Shown here piece after piece: positions 1-12,076 of a DNA stretch of 64,000 nucleotides; position 1 is the first letter of the stretch, and each line of letters begins with the position of its first letter. Made by a program: the position numbers and the translations under genes. Below the pieces are notes generated by a model that did not search any database, was not told the origin of the DNA, and was given only the letters and a program-made list of their open reading frames with translations. This stretch comes from Watersipora subatra (lineage: Eukaryota; Bryozoa; Gymnolaemata; Cheilostomatida; Watersiporidae). The stretch is from assembly GCF_963576615.1 (NCBI RefSeq), contig NC_088711.1, positions 62,653,248-62,717,247 of the forward strand, read 5' to 3'.

Positions 1-764
1 GTCAGAGAGAATTTATGGGGAAGGGGGAGGGATAGAGGTCTAACTTCTTTTTTATTGGTTTTCTGGCACATCAATTGATGTCTTTTTCGTCATGAATTAC
101 TTTCATCCACAGGAGGTTTTTAATTTGCTTTTAGATGAGTATATGATGACTGTCTTCATTTCTGGTCCTCTATGATGTATTTGGTGTCATGTTCATTCAA
201 ACTAGTTTATGTTAGAAAAACTATAAATGGAGTTGTCATTCAAAATATATTAAAATAAGCTGATAACTTTCATTCAAATATAATATAATAACTCTCAACC
301 TCTTCATTCTGTCGAACACGGTCAATGAATACAGTCCATGTAAGATGTCACATCACTTCTTTTTAAATACATTAAAGAACTATCTAGAATATAACACAGG
401 TCATGCATGCTAGCATTACCTAGCGCAACAAGATTGCGTGCCATAAAATGTATAGCGAGAAAGCTTGCTAATAAATATACCAAACTTGTGGTTGAAGGGT
501 CACACTCATTCATTGGCTAAAATATTTCACAAATATAAGTTTTCCTGAAATTGTTAAGTATGAAAATATTTATCGTCAAGGTTGGATAACTCTTTAGTGC
601 TGTGTATAAAACTGCTGCTCATTCTAATAACTGGATAAATGCTTGTCTTTTCTTTTGAATGCTTTTAATAGATGTAGCATTAGCAGAACGTAACTGCAGT
701 TTGATCTAGTAATCCAAAGCAGTAGGATGCCGCACTTCTCTCAGATATATAAACATCATTCTAG
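1..764. other. AT-rich non-coding stretch
   Basis: I see no convincing exon, repeat or RNA gene here. The sequence is AT-rich. The only feature of note is the pyrimidine-rich tract ending in CTAG just before 765, which could be a splice acceptor for the first tentative exon of the WD40 gene. Confidence 0.4.
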
Positions 765-1300
765 ATGCGGCGGCTGTCAGATAAAGAAAAAATGGATTTA
801 AAGAACACTCTGAATAGAATGAGAGACAAAGACAAAAAGGAGAAGACACTAAAAGATAGGGCAGGACAGAAATCTCCTTATCAAACGCCTGTTAATTCTG
901 CTACTAAGGCTAATGAGGTTCGGTTAATTATCTTAATAGCGTTCAAATTTTCCATAAGACTTGAAACACGTATTCATTTGTTATGGTCTCACACTTGGGT
1001 TAGATGTTTTACAATTTCAACGCTAAACTGAATATTATTGATTTGATTTTTTTCTAAACTGCTACATAATATTAATAGTAGATACATAAGCCTGAAAGTC
1101 CTGCTGGCTCAGAGACTTTAGAAGAAACAAGAAAAGCAATTCCAAAATTTATGGTCACTCTGCATCATCTGTTTTTGCTGAAAATTACAAACTCACCAGC
1201 CAACAGGTTCACTGAAATTGTTGCAAGTTTTAAATAGTTATATAGTTATGTTTGGAAGCAGAACATGAAGATATAGGGAACTAGTGAATCTGAAGAAGAG
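765..1300 (+). CDS. Tentative 5' exons of the WD40-repeat gene
   Basis: Three exon-like segments precede the solid WD40 exons, and their phases agree. The first is 765-917, starting at an ATG (MRRLSDKEK...), lysine-rich and charged, possibly coiled coil. The second is 1082-1153 (IHKPESPAGSETLEE...). The third is a 24-bp micro-exon at 1277-1300 (GTSESEEE) with a good GTAAGC donor. All begin and end in phase 0 and would join to the exon at 1335. The donors at 917 (GTTCGG) and 1153 (GTCACT) are weak, so the joins are provisional. The ATG at 765 directly follows CTAG, so 765 may be an internal exon with the true start upstream of the window. This would be a low-complexity charged linker before or between WD40 blades. 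Confidence 0.35.
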
Positions 1301-1334
1301 GTAAGCGTAGCTTCTGAATTATTTGGTGTCGCAG

Positions 1335-4300
1335 GCGGAAGAGAGCTTCAGTCATCAGAACAAGAGTATCCTCGCTACACTGTTTGTAGAAGAACTGGAC
1401 ATCATACTAGCTGCCAGCGAGGATAACAACATATGTAAGTTATGTCGGAACACCGCTGCCACGCTTAAGGTTGACCGGAAATACTTAAAGGTTTACTTGC
1501 GACAAAATTCACATTACAGTTATTTGGTATCAAACGATTCATCACGTTTTACTCTGCCGTGTTGTAAGTGCCAAATATGTGGCAATGTGATTACAAGCTT
1601 TTAAAAGCTCAAAAACGAACAGTTAATCGCGGCCATCTCGAAAACGCCTTTGATTAGAATCTTTTTCCAAACCGGCTCAAATGGGACATAGTTGAACAAG
1701 ATAAGATGGCTTCATTTGTCGAAATATTGTCACAAATATACTTCTCGCATTCAATAAAACCATGTCTATTGTCTTTATGCGTCTGTTTCATCATCATTGT
1801 AATGCTGTCATTTGAGCACTGATATCTCAAAACCTATCGTAAAAACTCATTCAATTTTTCAACCTTAGCTCAAAGAAGTGCATACCATCCTCTGATACAC
1901 ATGACAAGCCTGTTGGTCACCTAGGATAGTCGATAAATGCTGCATAAATTATTTGCGCTGTTTGGCAGGAAGTGTGGGTCACATGATCAGATAACAACTA
2001 GACGGTTAGACCAAGCCGAAACAAAATTGTAAAATAGTGAGCATTTATATTTGATACGGGCTTTTCGGTAAAACCCGAAGAGTTTGTCATAAACTACTGC
2101 TACAAAAAAGTTTTATATTGAGCCATTTATTGGCCTTTAATTTCATGTGATAACATCACGTGTCAAAACAATAACCAAATTGCTTGAGTACATTGTCGAA
2201 ATAAATCGATTCGAAACTATGGCATTTTCATGATGGCTGCGATTAACTGCTCGTTTTTTAGCCTTCAAGAGCTTGTAATCACATTTTTGTAATGTGAATT
2301 TTGTTACAAGTCAACTTTTAAATAAGGGTGCCTTTGGTTCTTTACATAGAGGTGATAACTTCAGGTTTATTGAAATGCATAGCACTAAATAGATGCTTAT
2401 CATTTACCTAATTTACAATAGATATCTTTGTTTTTTTCGGCATATGTGCCTCATGTCATCGACACAGTAATTACTCTTTCAATGATGCTTGAACGAATTC
2501 AATAAAAATATTTTTATAAAGCGTGTGTTCGGTCATCGTAGCTTATAAACATGAATCTATTTATAAAGGTCTCACGCACAATCTTTAGTAAAGCATCGGC
2601 ACTTGCCTGCTTCCCCAGGTGAAACATCGTTGCCGTTATTTAAGCAAAACATTGATATGATTCGGCTGCAATTGTGAAGGACATCCGAAAGCATTCTTAC
2701 TTGGTTGGGTTGCTGTAGACGTCTGGGGGTTTGATGACTCAGCAGTGGCTGTCCTACAGAACATGAAGCTCAGTTCAGAGCCAGAAGAAGCCATGGCCAA
2801 TGAGACTCCAGCATTGGCAAAATATGCGATCTTGTTAAAAGGAACCTTGAGCATGGGAGAGGGAACGACTACCATTGAACAGAAAAGTGACTCCAGCAAA
2901 TTTCTCAAGGTAGTTTGTGTGCATCAACTTATAGCTTGGTTGGCCAATCCTTTTACAAGAACTATCGATTAAATTCTTACCAGGTACAATACACAGACAC
3001 TGGGTTATTTTTGATAAAACTGTTTTTAGGATGAATACCCATGATTCATAGCTACCCATGATGCAGTGCTAGCCATCACATATAGCATCTTGTGATGCAG
3101 TACCAACTATGATGCTTAGCTGCTCATCATGTATTCCTACCCATGATGCATTGCTAGCCATATGTTGCTACCAATGATTCAATGCTAGCTAAGATACAGT
3201 CTCACATAGCATGTTGTTTTCTGTTTGACTATGTTGCTAGAGACAGGCTGAGCTTATGGATTACTAACCAGTGGTAAGGGTATTGGAACAAAGTTCCCGC
3301 TACATATTCGATTCACAATGTAGCTATTCCCTTTATCGTAATGCTTTATGTGTCACAGTGTCATTCACACCAAATTAACTCCAGATGAACTAGACCATCA
3401 ATTTCTTTTAAACTATATTAAGGTCTGTCTGGGCACAGGATGCGGGTCTCCCTGTTTCCATTAGCTGACAACTCCTTGTGGTTCAGAAGCCTCAAACCCT
3501 CCTTGTCATAACTCACAACTACCAGCTCATGAGTTCATAAGAAGTTGTTTTGGTGTGGGTTGAGCTATAGATTGTACAATGTAGGGCATATCCTGTCATC
3601 ATCACAGCTCGATGTTGTCAATTGCACTTGTTTTGGCAGTCGGGAGGCATACTTGAGCAGTTCCTACTACTGCTGTTTCATGCATGATTACTGGTGCTCT
3701 ATACGTACAAAACACTGGTACTCTTTATGTACAAAACACTGGTACTCTATGTGTACAAAACACTGGTGCTCTATACGTACAAAACACTGGTGCTTTATGT
3801 GTACAAAACACTGGTGTTCTATGTGTACAAAACACTGGTGCTCTATATGTGTACAAAACACTAGTGCTCTATGTGTACAAAACACTGGTGCTCTATGTGT
3901 ACAAGTAAGTGCAAGAAAATAATGTGCAGATAGCTGAAATACACTGGTATGTAAATAGAAGTACACTGTAATATTTCAGAATAGCAGCAAAAACATGTAA
4001 ATACTTCAAATGCTGTTACCTTTGGATACAACAAACTAAACTTACCTTGACAGCATTTCTTGTAGGCAACTGGTAAGCAAAAGCGCAGCGCAAAGTAACA
4101 CAAGACTAGCCGGAGGAAAATATGAATGTTGATAAACATTGATTGTGAGCTGATCGGCTAATCAGCCCCGCTATACCTGTTCACAATTTGAAATCAGTTT
4201 CTCAACTTCGGCATCAAAAAGTCTTCTTTTTTTCTAGCCATTTTATGAACTGGATGAGGAGTCATTTTATGAACAAAGATCCACATTCTGTCTTTTTCTA

Positions 4301-7300
4301 CTTGAATCCCACATGAGGCACGATATTCATGCTATAGATGAACCTAATCTGGTGAATCCAGTTGGAATACTGTTGAAAATATGGTGATACTAACAACTCA
4401 ACATTAATAATAGACCTCGCCATGAATATGATTAACCAATCAGAGAACTGAAAAATGTTTCTCGTTGTCTTCATTTTGTATAGCCATCACTTGCCATCCC
4501 TTGCCATCACTTGCCATCAGTTATCAGTATGACCATAGTGCGCTCCATAGATATAATAAAGGGTTTATTATATTGTACATTGTAGGGCATATCCTGTCAT
4601 CACCACAGCTCAATGTTGTCGATTGCACTTGTATTGGCCGTCGCGTAGCTTATATGAGCAGTTCTATAAAGGGTTTATTTTATCTGTGGTGTGCTCAGGC
4701 CTTCAGTATTATCCTACAGTGTTGCTTAAATTAGGAATAAGATTGTTGGTTCCTTAAATTTGTAAATACAAGATAGAGGAGCCCTTAATATTATGCAATA
4801 TTCTCTGAGCAGTTGGTGAGGAGGGCTGTAAAAACGGTAAGGCTACTTTGGCATACTTATACTTACACATACTTACATCTACGTACTATACCGCTCTCTT
4901 GAACTCACCATGCTTTGACCTTCAATGCTGCTTGCACATCCGCTCAATAATTGTTAACTGACACATGTCAGTCAGTGAGTGTAGAGATGGATAAAGGCTC
5001 ACAGCACTCATCAGCATGTGGTTGTTTGATAAAGCAAGCCTGAGTTTCTCAAGGTCCGAGTGGCTAATCCCCTTTAGATGGTTCTTTTTATATTTAGACA
5101 TTCAAATCAATTTAAATCAAATAATTTTTATCTCTTTTTCCATGTGAAATCAAAGCCAAATTTTATAAATGATTTTAGTCAGTAAACTATCTTTTCTAAA
5201 TACATGCAGTTAGCTTATTTTGTCAGGCTGCCCTTTTGTGCAGACAGTTCAGCGATTAGAAGTGTTGAGACCAGTATATACTTTAATTTTTATATATAAC
5301 TTTATTTCCGGGCGATTTACACTGTATCTTGCTTTAATGAAGTATGATAACATAAATTGATTTACTAGACCAAAGACAGAATTTTAACTTTCTGATTGCC
5401 AGCAAATGTTTATGTAGTGAACATGCTGCATCTGAGATTTGAAACAAAATTATTTTTGAATACCCATTGAAGTGGCTTGCTACTGCTAGAGCTTATCCTG
5501 ATTCAGTATTTTCTCTGTGAAGGTTGGTGCAGAAGTTTGTTAATAACACGCATGTCAGTTTGCAAGCTCTCAGGTGTGTCTCTAATCAAAACAGTTTTTA
5601 GAAGTTTTACTTTTTTTAGATGCCTTCTTTGAATTTTAGTAACAATTTGAAAAAAAATTCATACTGTAACTCTGAACATCAACAAGATATCGTCATGTAT
5701 TAAACTGTTTGATGAATGACACAACACAGATTTTTCTGGTCGGCTGATTGCTGTCATTCCATTGAACAACTTAGTTATTTTGAAACGTTTTTCATCACTA
5801 TGTAGAAGAAAACAGATCAGTGTTATGTATAAAAATATTAACTCTCAGATCCCTTTAGCAAGTCGAGATAAGTTTGAAAGAATTAAATCATTGTCTGAGA
5901 ATATTCTAAGAGATCATAGGGTGCCTATAACTGCAACCCTCTATTTTCTATCTTCCTTAAACAAGCTGACTAAGGTTATCTCGCGTTTGTAGGAGGAAGA
6001 ATCGGTCAGCAATAGAGTTGCGGGATTCATTTGCAAGTACATTTTAACTGAGCACAGAAGTTGTGTCACCTCTATGTGTGTTGTGCACAAAGCTTATGGC
6101 TTTGACAATACATTCCTAGTTAGTGGTGGATGAGATCACAGGCTATGCATCTGGAATTTGGATGATGGAAGGTAGGCTGAAGCTAGGTTTTAAATTTTTG
6201 ATGACCCTTGTTCTATTCAGGAGTTGTGTTCCCCTCCTTTACATCTGTAGGTTGTGCTACCAACCAAATTCCCAATGTTCAATAAGTTCAATAGAATTTG
6301 ATTTTTGTTGATGCTGGTAATAAGAAAAGGACAATATAGAAATAGTCTGTTTATACCACTTAGCCAGTGAGTATTGTTTTGACATATTCCCTTCTGTCAG
6401 CTGTAAAGTTGAATATAGGTACTGCTTGTTCGAGAGAACATTTCGTATATTTTTGTAAAGATAATTATTTGTACATCTACTAATGTACAACTGATTTTAG
6501 GGGTATGCCGAGGTAATATTGTTTATCTTCTCTTGTGTGTCACAATTTTCCTTTCCCATTTCTGCATGAAACTTATTAAACTGTAGTTTTAGTATTTTGT
6601 AAAATTGGCAAAATAATTAAGGTAGTCCTCTACAGTCTCCCCACTCTACCAGCTGTATAGTAGTAACTTGAGAGCTGGAAGAGTTCTATCATTATTAACA
6701 CCAATGTATTTTATATTTTAGTATTAATTTATCATTATATTATATTATTATGTATATTAATGTATATAATATAAGTTATCTATAAATGTTATAAATATAA
6801 TTATATATAATGATATAATATATACAAATATATAATAACTATAATGATATAAAATATTTATATATAAATAGAGCTAATATACAGTCAAACATGGATAACT
6901 CGCCCACGGATAGCTCGAACACATGGTTAATTCGAACGGTTTCTTTGGTCCGTTCCCACGTAATGATAAATTGCTATATATAACTCGAACTCAACACTGT
7001 TAATTCGAACTGTTTTTTTGCCCAACGGCTACCGAAACGGTTGTTATCGCTTTAGAAAATCACTTTATTCAAAGCCATAGAGCTAAACCTCATCTTTTCG
7101 TAATTCATAATCGTCGTTATTACCACCATCGGCAAAATATTTTTGTCAACGACTTTTCTAAAGGTTTGGTGAAATTTGATTTATACTGCTATACGATGAA
7201 TAGCACGGGCTAGCCGGGTCACGCGTGCAAGGATTTTCGCCACGCACATACAAAACAAAAATCGCATGTTGTTTTTGTTTTGTATGTGCGTGGCGAAAAT

Positions 7301-10300
7301 CCTTGAGTGTGTGGCGTAACCCAGCTAGCCCGTGATGAAGTTTTCCGACGTTGATTCCATGTTGAATCAACGTTGGAATATTAAATGTTTAAAACGTCTT
7401 AAAAATTGTTGTAATTAAATGTATACGTTGTCTTAGCTACAAAACACTATTCATCGTTTGACCTAAACACAGAATACGTGTGTACATTCAATAAGTATCT
7501 ATTAAAAAAGCGTGAGTGATATAGAATGTACGTAAAACCTCGTAAAACTTCTAATTGAACTGCCTCGGAGTGTTGCTCTTAACGAATCCCAGGTAAAGTA
7601 AGGTAATCTTTGCATAAACTTCAAGAAAAAACGGCAAAATTGATCGTGGGTAAACCCCCAAAAGAAAAAAATGTCTTTTCTTTTGAGCATTTCAACAACG
7701 ATCAAGTTTTGCCAATGTCAATCTAAAAAAACGTCCTGGCAATAACATCACCTCAAACAATGAACCAATCTCAAGTGATAGAAAAATCTCTATACTTTTT
7801 GATAAAAACGTTTTAAACTTTACATTAGAAGCATTTAATTCGAAACAAGCCATTTGTGCTTTTGATTTATATTATAGTTTGTATATGTACATGTATCTAC
7901 TAATAAATAAGTAAATACATGGACTTGTGACAGTGCTCTGATAACTTGAACGCTCTGATAATTCGAACACTTTTGCTCGGTCCCGTGAAGTTCGAGTTAT
8001 CCATGTTTGACTGTATATTATTTGTAACATCATAATATTATAGTATTAAAGTAATATTTATTTATAATTATTTATGTATTGCTATTTATTTATTACATTT
8101 CTTTTTGTTGTGCTGTCTATATTGTTGTTTTTATGCAGTCTTCAACAGCTGATCAGTTTGTCAATTTATCAGGTTTTCTTTTCGCAAATAAGTCTCTTTT
8201 TTTAAAAATTGACGCCAGAATTTAGGTTCATTTGTTTCATTTCCCATCTTGATACAATCCTAGCAAAACACAACCACAAATTGGGTAGCTTACATGAGCG
8301 ATGGCAGATTCACTCAATCTGTTCGTCAGGAAATATCTATCATATTTATTATTATTATAGCTTAACATTATCTTTCTCCAACCATTTCTCATGCCTCACA
8401 ACGTTCCCTTGGAACTTTCCTTTTTCACTATTTAGAAGTACGTTCTCTTACTTTTCTATCTAACCAGTAGTGGTTAACAAAAGATTCTAACAGAAGGTGG
8501 GGCGTATTACTTGCAAACTTTCTTGTACACTTTTGCATGCTCTACCAAATGAAGGCTATGCCAAGACCGCTAAGGAAAGATAACTTCCACAAACCTTTTG
8601 TAGATTGTTCAACTATTGTTCAAGATTGTTCAACTAAAAATGGAACTGATGAATGTGGTATTTAAAGTTCTGTTTTATATGATAAAACAGTTAGAGTAGC
8701 TCAGGCATATAACTTCTACAACTGTTATTGTTCTTTCTCTCTTCTATAGATACAGATAGTCTCACTGTGTAATATATTCAAGTTAATATAGTAACTGTAT
8801 ATTCTTGCTACAGCTTGTACAGCAGTTTTAGCCACTGTATATTCTTGTAAGGAGTGTATAGTATATTTTTACCAGGCATATTCTAAATTCCGAAAATTTG
8901 AAACCAAATTTTAAGCTTAAAATCCATCATCAACTTATAGGGCAGTCACATTTTTATGACACTAATTCTAGTGAAATTTGACTTGAAAAAATATAGCAAA
9001 TCAAAACTACATGATAAAACATATAGGGATTTATTTATAAAATAGTAAAATATTATTAATCTTACTCAATATGAGATAGATCAAACACAAAGTCCCAATC
9101 TTCACCATTCAAATTATTATCACTAGGATTCTCTCCTGGATGCGGCAAGGCTTTTCTATTAAAAAAAACATACAAATTATCAAAGGTGGCAGTTTCGTTC
9201 TATTGATGAGGCAGGCTAACACGATGGTGACGTATTGTTTTGGTGCCTTGTGATTTTTACTAGAACTGTCGTATTTCGTTCTTCTGGTAATTGTTGTACC
9301 TATTGCCGACGGAACAAAAAACATGAGCATTTTTGCTGATGGCAGTTTTAATACCATTTTCTCAGGTACGCATCGCCTGCCTCTAATGCTGACTGTACCA
9401 TTAGCAATCAAATGATTAAAGCCAGAGAAGGGGGTTGACTTGTAAGGCAGGTATATGTCAAAACCAGAATTTTTAAACCAAACTTCAGACCTCAACTTAT
9501 ACAATGGGTTGACTTGTATGCTGGAATTTACGGTATATATTGTGTGTTTCTGTTATACAGATATATACATAATTATATATAACATACATGGATAAAATGT
9601 ATTTCAATTGTAGCTTAAATAGTAAGTTTTAACACGGCATCTTTTAATTATAACTTGCACCAAAAGCATAAGGATTGCATGTTTCGATTACACATCACAC
9701 CGTAAGTATAGAGACTGTATGTTCCTGCCATAGCTTGCACCAAAAGCATAAGGATTGTATGTTTCGATTACACATCACACCGTAAGTATAGAGACTGTAC
9801 GTTCCTGCCATAGCTTGCACAGTATGTACAAAGACCGAACATCACTCATACCTGAAGCCAAGGCTGACGAAGAGACAAAGACCTCTGAATGGGCAGCTGA
9901 TGGTGTGATTACTTGCATGCAATACAACCCTGAGCAGTGAGTCAAACTAGACAGATTTTACGATTTTAATTAAAAGCTTCCTTTTAACATATTTCGTGTA
10001 AATGTTCATGTTAAAGTCATCATTCATAAATTATTACTGTTTGGTTGCTCAAGAACATACCTGCATCTTTCATTAATTTGAGCGCAACTATGTGTATCTT
10101 GTGGTATTATGTTGATATTATTTCACACTTGTAAGAGGGTTAATACTGGAAACAACTAGGCCACAAGCCGGTTAGAACCAGCTGAGGTATCAGTCATATA
10201 AGTATACAATATTTGCTGATAATTTTAGAAATGAGATTGCATATGGTTCAAGTGACCATATGGTCTATATTAGGACCTTTTCACCAGATGGTTCTCAGAT

Positions 10301-12076
10301 GCCTCTTCTAAACACCTTGCAGCATGATGGGGAGATAACTGCGCTCCGATGGAACCATGTTAAGAGGCATTGGGTTTCAGGTATATATGGTAGCTATATC
10401 AAACCAAGTTAATAGGTAGTGGGTTTCATTGAGATACGGTAGCTATATGGAACCAAGTTAAGAGGCAATGGGTTTCCGGTTTATATGGTAGCTATATGGA
10501 ACCATGTTAAGAGGCAGGGAGTTTCAGGTATATATGGTAGCTATATCAAACCAAGTTAAGAGGTAGTGGGTTTCATTTAGATACGGTAGCTATATGGAGC
10601 CAAGTTAAGGGGCAATGGGTTTCGGGTTTATATGGTAGCTATATGGCACCATGTTAAGAGGCAGGGGGTTTCAGGTATATATGGTAGCTATAACACACAT
10701 ATAGCTACAGAACCACCAAGGTTGTTGTATTCTCATATATGAACCTGTATTCAATCTAGACTGAGTGTACAATCAACAAATATTTAGCAAGTACTTTTTA
10801 TGCATGCTGAGTAAAACATATACCAGTAGCATACGTATAAGCTTCAGTTTTCAAGTGAAACATAGGATTACATAGAAAGCACATGTGTCCATTGTATGGG
10901 TAATATTATTAATAATCTAGTTTAATCTACTTTAATGTCCTAACAAATATGCAGGTATATATAAAAGTTGTAATATACAGGTATAAACACTAAAAAGCGG
11001 ATATAACTGTTGTCAAATAAAATGTTATTGCTTCTCAGACATGTAGACACATGTGGATGTTATTTTGAAGGCTCTGATGATGGAACAATAAAGGTTTGGT
11101 CTGGTCAAGGAATGAATGACCTCCTGCAGACTCTGTCAGAAAAGTCAGCGGTCACCTGTCTATGCATCGACTCAGCCAATGGCGCAATAATTGCTGGCCT
11201 TCAAAACATCATCAAGTATGTAGTTATTGAAATTCATCAGATGCATGCTGGGATACTATATTTATGCCATCATCACTACTTTACATCGCATTCCCTTGAT
11301 AGACCTGTTCTAGATCTACAGCTTGGACTTGATCTATTTTCAGGGTTTATGACAGCCAGAAGTTTCGGTTAATGCAGACCAATGTTGGGCACACAGACTC
11401 GGTGCGGGACGTAGTGCACATTCCCGAGCGTGGACAGTATGTCTCTTGCTCATGGGACAAAACTATCAGAATATGGAATGAATGGAAGCAAACTAAGAAA
11501 CGAGTGAGTCGATTGGTCAAAGTGTTCTTCATTTCAGCTAATCAGCTCCTATCATTTTTAGTATAGTTGATAGCACTAATCTTTCAAATAGCTAATCAGG
11601 AGACAGATGGGTTCTTTGTAAATCTAATTATAATGAATCATTAGACAAGCCCTCAAACTCCAATAGTTATTCTGACCACTAGTATTGTTATAACTGAGCT
11701 TGTTACCGAACAGTTTCAGGTTTTGATGAAAGTTAGGATGTTTTACTTATGGATAAAACCGCTACTGACATTTTAGTATAATGTCTATTACAAGGATTCA
11801 ATCAAGATTTATACAATATTTCAATAAACTTTTAACACAGCTGTGATGACCTGGGCTACTTGTCACAATAGCGTTCAAGGATAATTTGTTTATCGATACA
11901 TTCATATTTTCTGTGAGTAGAACTTACTCTAGCTGTAAGCATTTACTATATGTTCATCATCTATATGTAATATATGAGAGAACCTGCACATCTTAGTCAC
12001 ACTTTGTTGTAAACAGGAGCCCAAAGGGGAGGCAGAGACTGATAGGAGACGCAGGCGCTCTGAAGGCTATGAATGA
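1335..12076 (+). CDS. WD40-repeat protein, multi-exon (3' part of gene)
   Basis: Exons: 1335-1434, 2719-2909, about 9823-9936, 10229-10380, 11047-11215, 11344-11503 and 12017-12076 (TGA). Phases match at each adjacent join. For example, T at 1434 plus AC at 2719 makes the Tyr of NNIYVWGFDD, and the join at 9936/10229 gives NPEQNEIAYG. At least five WD40 blades are visible, including SEDNNIYVW, GSDDGTIKVW, NIIKVYD and SCSWDKTIRIW. The C-terminus is basic (RRRRRSEGYE). Between exons 2 and 3 the phases do not match (phase 0 end; exon 3 starts with 1 or 2 loose bases), so an exon is missing from my model in that 6.9-kb intron. WD40 propellers are protein-interaction scaffolds; I do not recognise the orthologue. 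Poly(A) signals follow at 12462. Confidence 0.75.
1483..2326. mobile_element. Non-autonomous DNA element with long terminal inverted repeats
   Basis: Sequence at 1483-1640 reappears inverted at about 2205-2326. The outer block shares CAAAATTCACATTAC and the inner block shares AAACGANCAGTTAATCGC, both at matching distances from the ends. This gives about 840 bp with imperfect arms of roughly 140 bp. There is no ORF. It lies wholly in the WD40-gene intron between 1434 and 2719. The superfamily is not identifiable because the exact ends and target duplication are unclear. Confidence 0.55.
2910..3560. repeat. Degenerate CCATGATGCA-type short repeats in intron
   Basis: Between about 3045 and 3200 the phrase CCATGATGCAGTGCTAGCCA recurs in degraded form four or five times (ACCCATGAT..., CTACCCATGATGCATTGCTAG, CTACCAATGATTCAATGCTAG). 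It looks like an eroded tandem repeat. The rest of this intronic stretch has no recognisable gene. Confidence 0.4.
3566..3672 (+). repeat. Dispersed repeat, copy 1
   Basis: This roughly 100-bp segment, with GTAGGGCATATCCTGTCATC near its start, recurs in the same orientation about 1 kb downstream at 4569-4669 with about 85-90% identity by eye. It abuts the 24-bp minisatellite at 3690, suggesting a composite repeat. Confidence 0.6.
3690..3905 (+). repeat. 24-bp minisatellite, about nine copies
   Basis: The unit is roughly CTGGTGCTCTATGTGTACAAAACA, repeated head to tail, with one 26-bp copy and T/C or G/A variants. It produces open frames on both strands (repeated KHWCS, NTGALYVQ and HQCFVHIE patterns), but these simply translate the repeat and are not genes. 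Confidence 0.85.
4569..4669 (+). repeat. Dispersed repeat, copy 2
   Basis: Second direct copy of the segment at 3566-3672, sharing GTAGGGCATATCCTGTCATC and the following TTGCACTTGT phrase. It lacks the adjacent minisatellite. Confidence 0.6.
4670..6881. other. Intronic AT-rich sequence without a clear gene
   Basis: There is no supported exon. An open stretch at 5762-5992 reads as a plausible peptide (SRDKFERIKSL...), but it lacks convincing flanking splice sites in a phase that fits the WD40 gene. A GTGGATGAG...GGAAG|GTAGGC segment near 6124-6166 looks exon-like but also fails the phase test. 6700-6880 is nearly pure A/T. Confidence 0.4.
6882..8013. mobile_element. Non-autonomous pogo/Tigger-like DNA transposon
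   Basis: The ends are perfect inverted repeats: CAGTCAAACATGGATAACTC at the left and its reverse complement at 7994-8013, each flanked by TA (6880-6881 and 8014-8015). TA target sites and CAGT termini are typical of the pogo/Tigger branch of Tc1/mariner. Subterminal copies of the 'aactcgaac/aattcgaac' motif occur near both ends (6901-6995 and 7935-7995). There is no transposase ORF, so any movement depended on a relative. A long palindrome sits inside at 7202-7336. It lies in the large WD40-gene intron. Confidence 0.85.
7202..7336. repeat. Long palindrome nested in the pogo-like element
   Basis: Two arms of about 60 bp containing GGATTTTCGCCACGCACATA and its reverse complement flank a 7-base loop (TCGCATG). 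The arms also share GGGCTAGC/GCTAGCCC at their outer ends. It is either a small fold-back element inserted in the MITE or an internal hairpin of that family. Confidence 0.75.
9060..9400 (-). pseudogene. Relic of pogo/CENP-B-type (DDE_1) transposase
   Basis: The minus-strand reading contains a GTTITRRT segment, then KQYVTIVLACLINRTKLPPL, which has the layout of the DDE_1 transposase core around its catalytic domain (hydrophobic strand, ...GTKLPPLII...). It continues past a stop into NGEDWDFVF-like sequence. Only a fragment of the 400-500-residue family is present. It sits 1 kb from the pogo-like MITE, but I cannot show that they belong to the same family. Identification rests on motif pattern alone. 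Confidence 0.5.
9654..9813 (+). repeat. 80-bp tandem duplication before a WD40 exon
   Basis: Two head-to-tail copies of an 80-bp unit that begins CTTGCACCAAAAGCATAAGG, nearly identical (C/T changes only). The start of a third copy (CTTGCAC at 9814) runs into the splice-acceptor region of the exon at about 9823. Confidence 0.85.
10351..10693 (+). repeat. 49-bp tandem repeat spanning an exon/intron boundary
   Basis: Seven copies of a 49-bp unit begin at 10351, 10400, 10449, 10498, 10547, 10596 and 10645. Copy 1 contains the last 30 coding bases of the WD40 exon ending at 10380 plus its 5' splice site (TTTCAG|GTATAT). Copies 4 and 7 keep an identical TTTCAGGTATAT. The pattern is a 147-bp trimer present twice (copies 2-4 and 5-7). 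Confidence 0.9.

Noticed and set aside
3545..3966. Open frames on both strands with repeated KHWCS / HQCFVHIE patterns
   Set aside because: They are translations of the 24-bp minisatellite; a unit length divisible by three keeps all frames open.
5762..5992. 76-codon ORF in the large WD40 intron as the missing exon
   Set aside because: No acceptor/donor pair gives the phase needed between the exons at 2909 and 9823, and the peptide does not resemble a WD40 blade.
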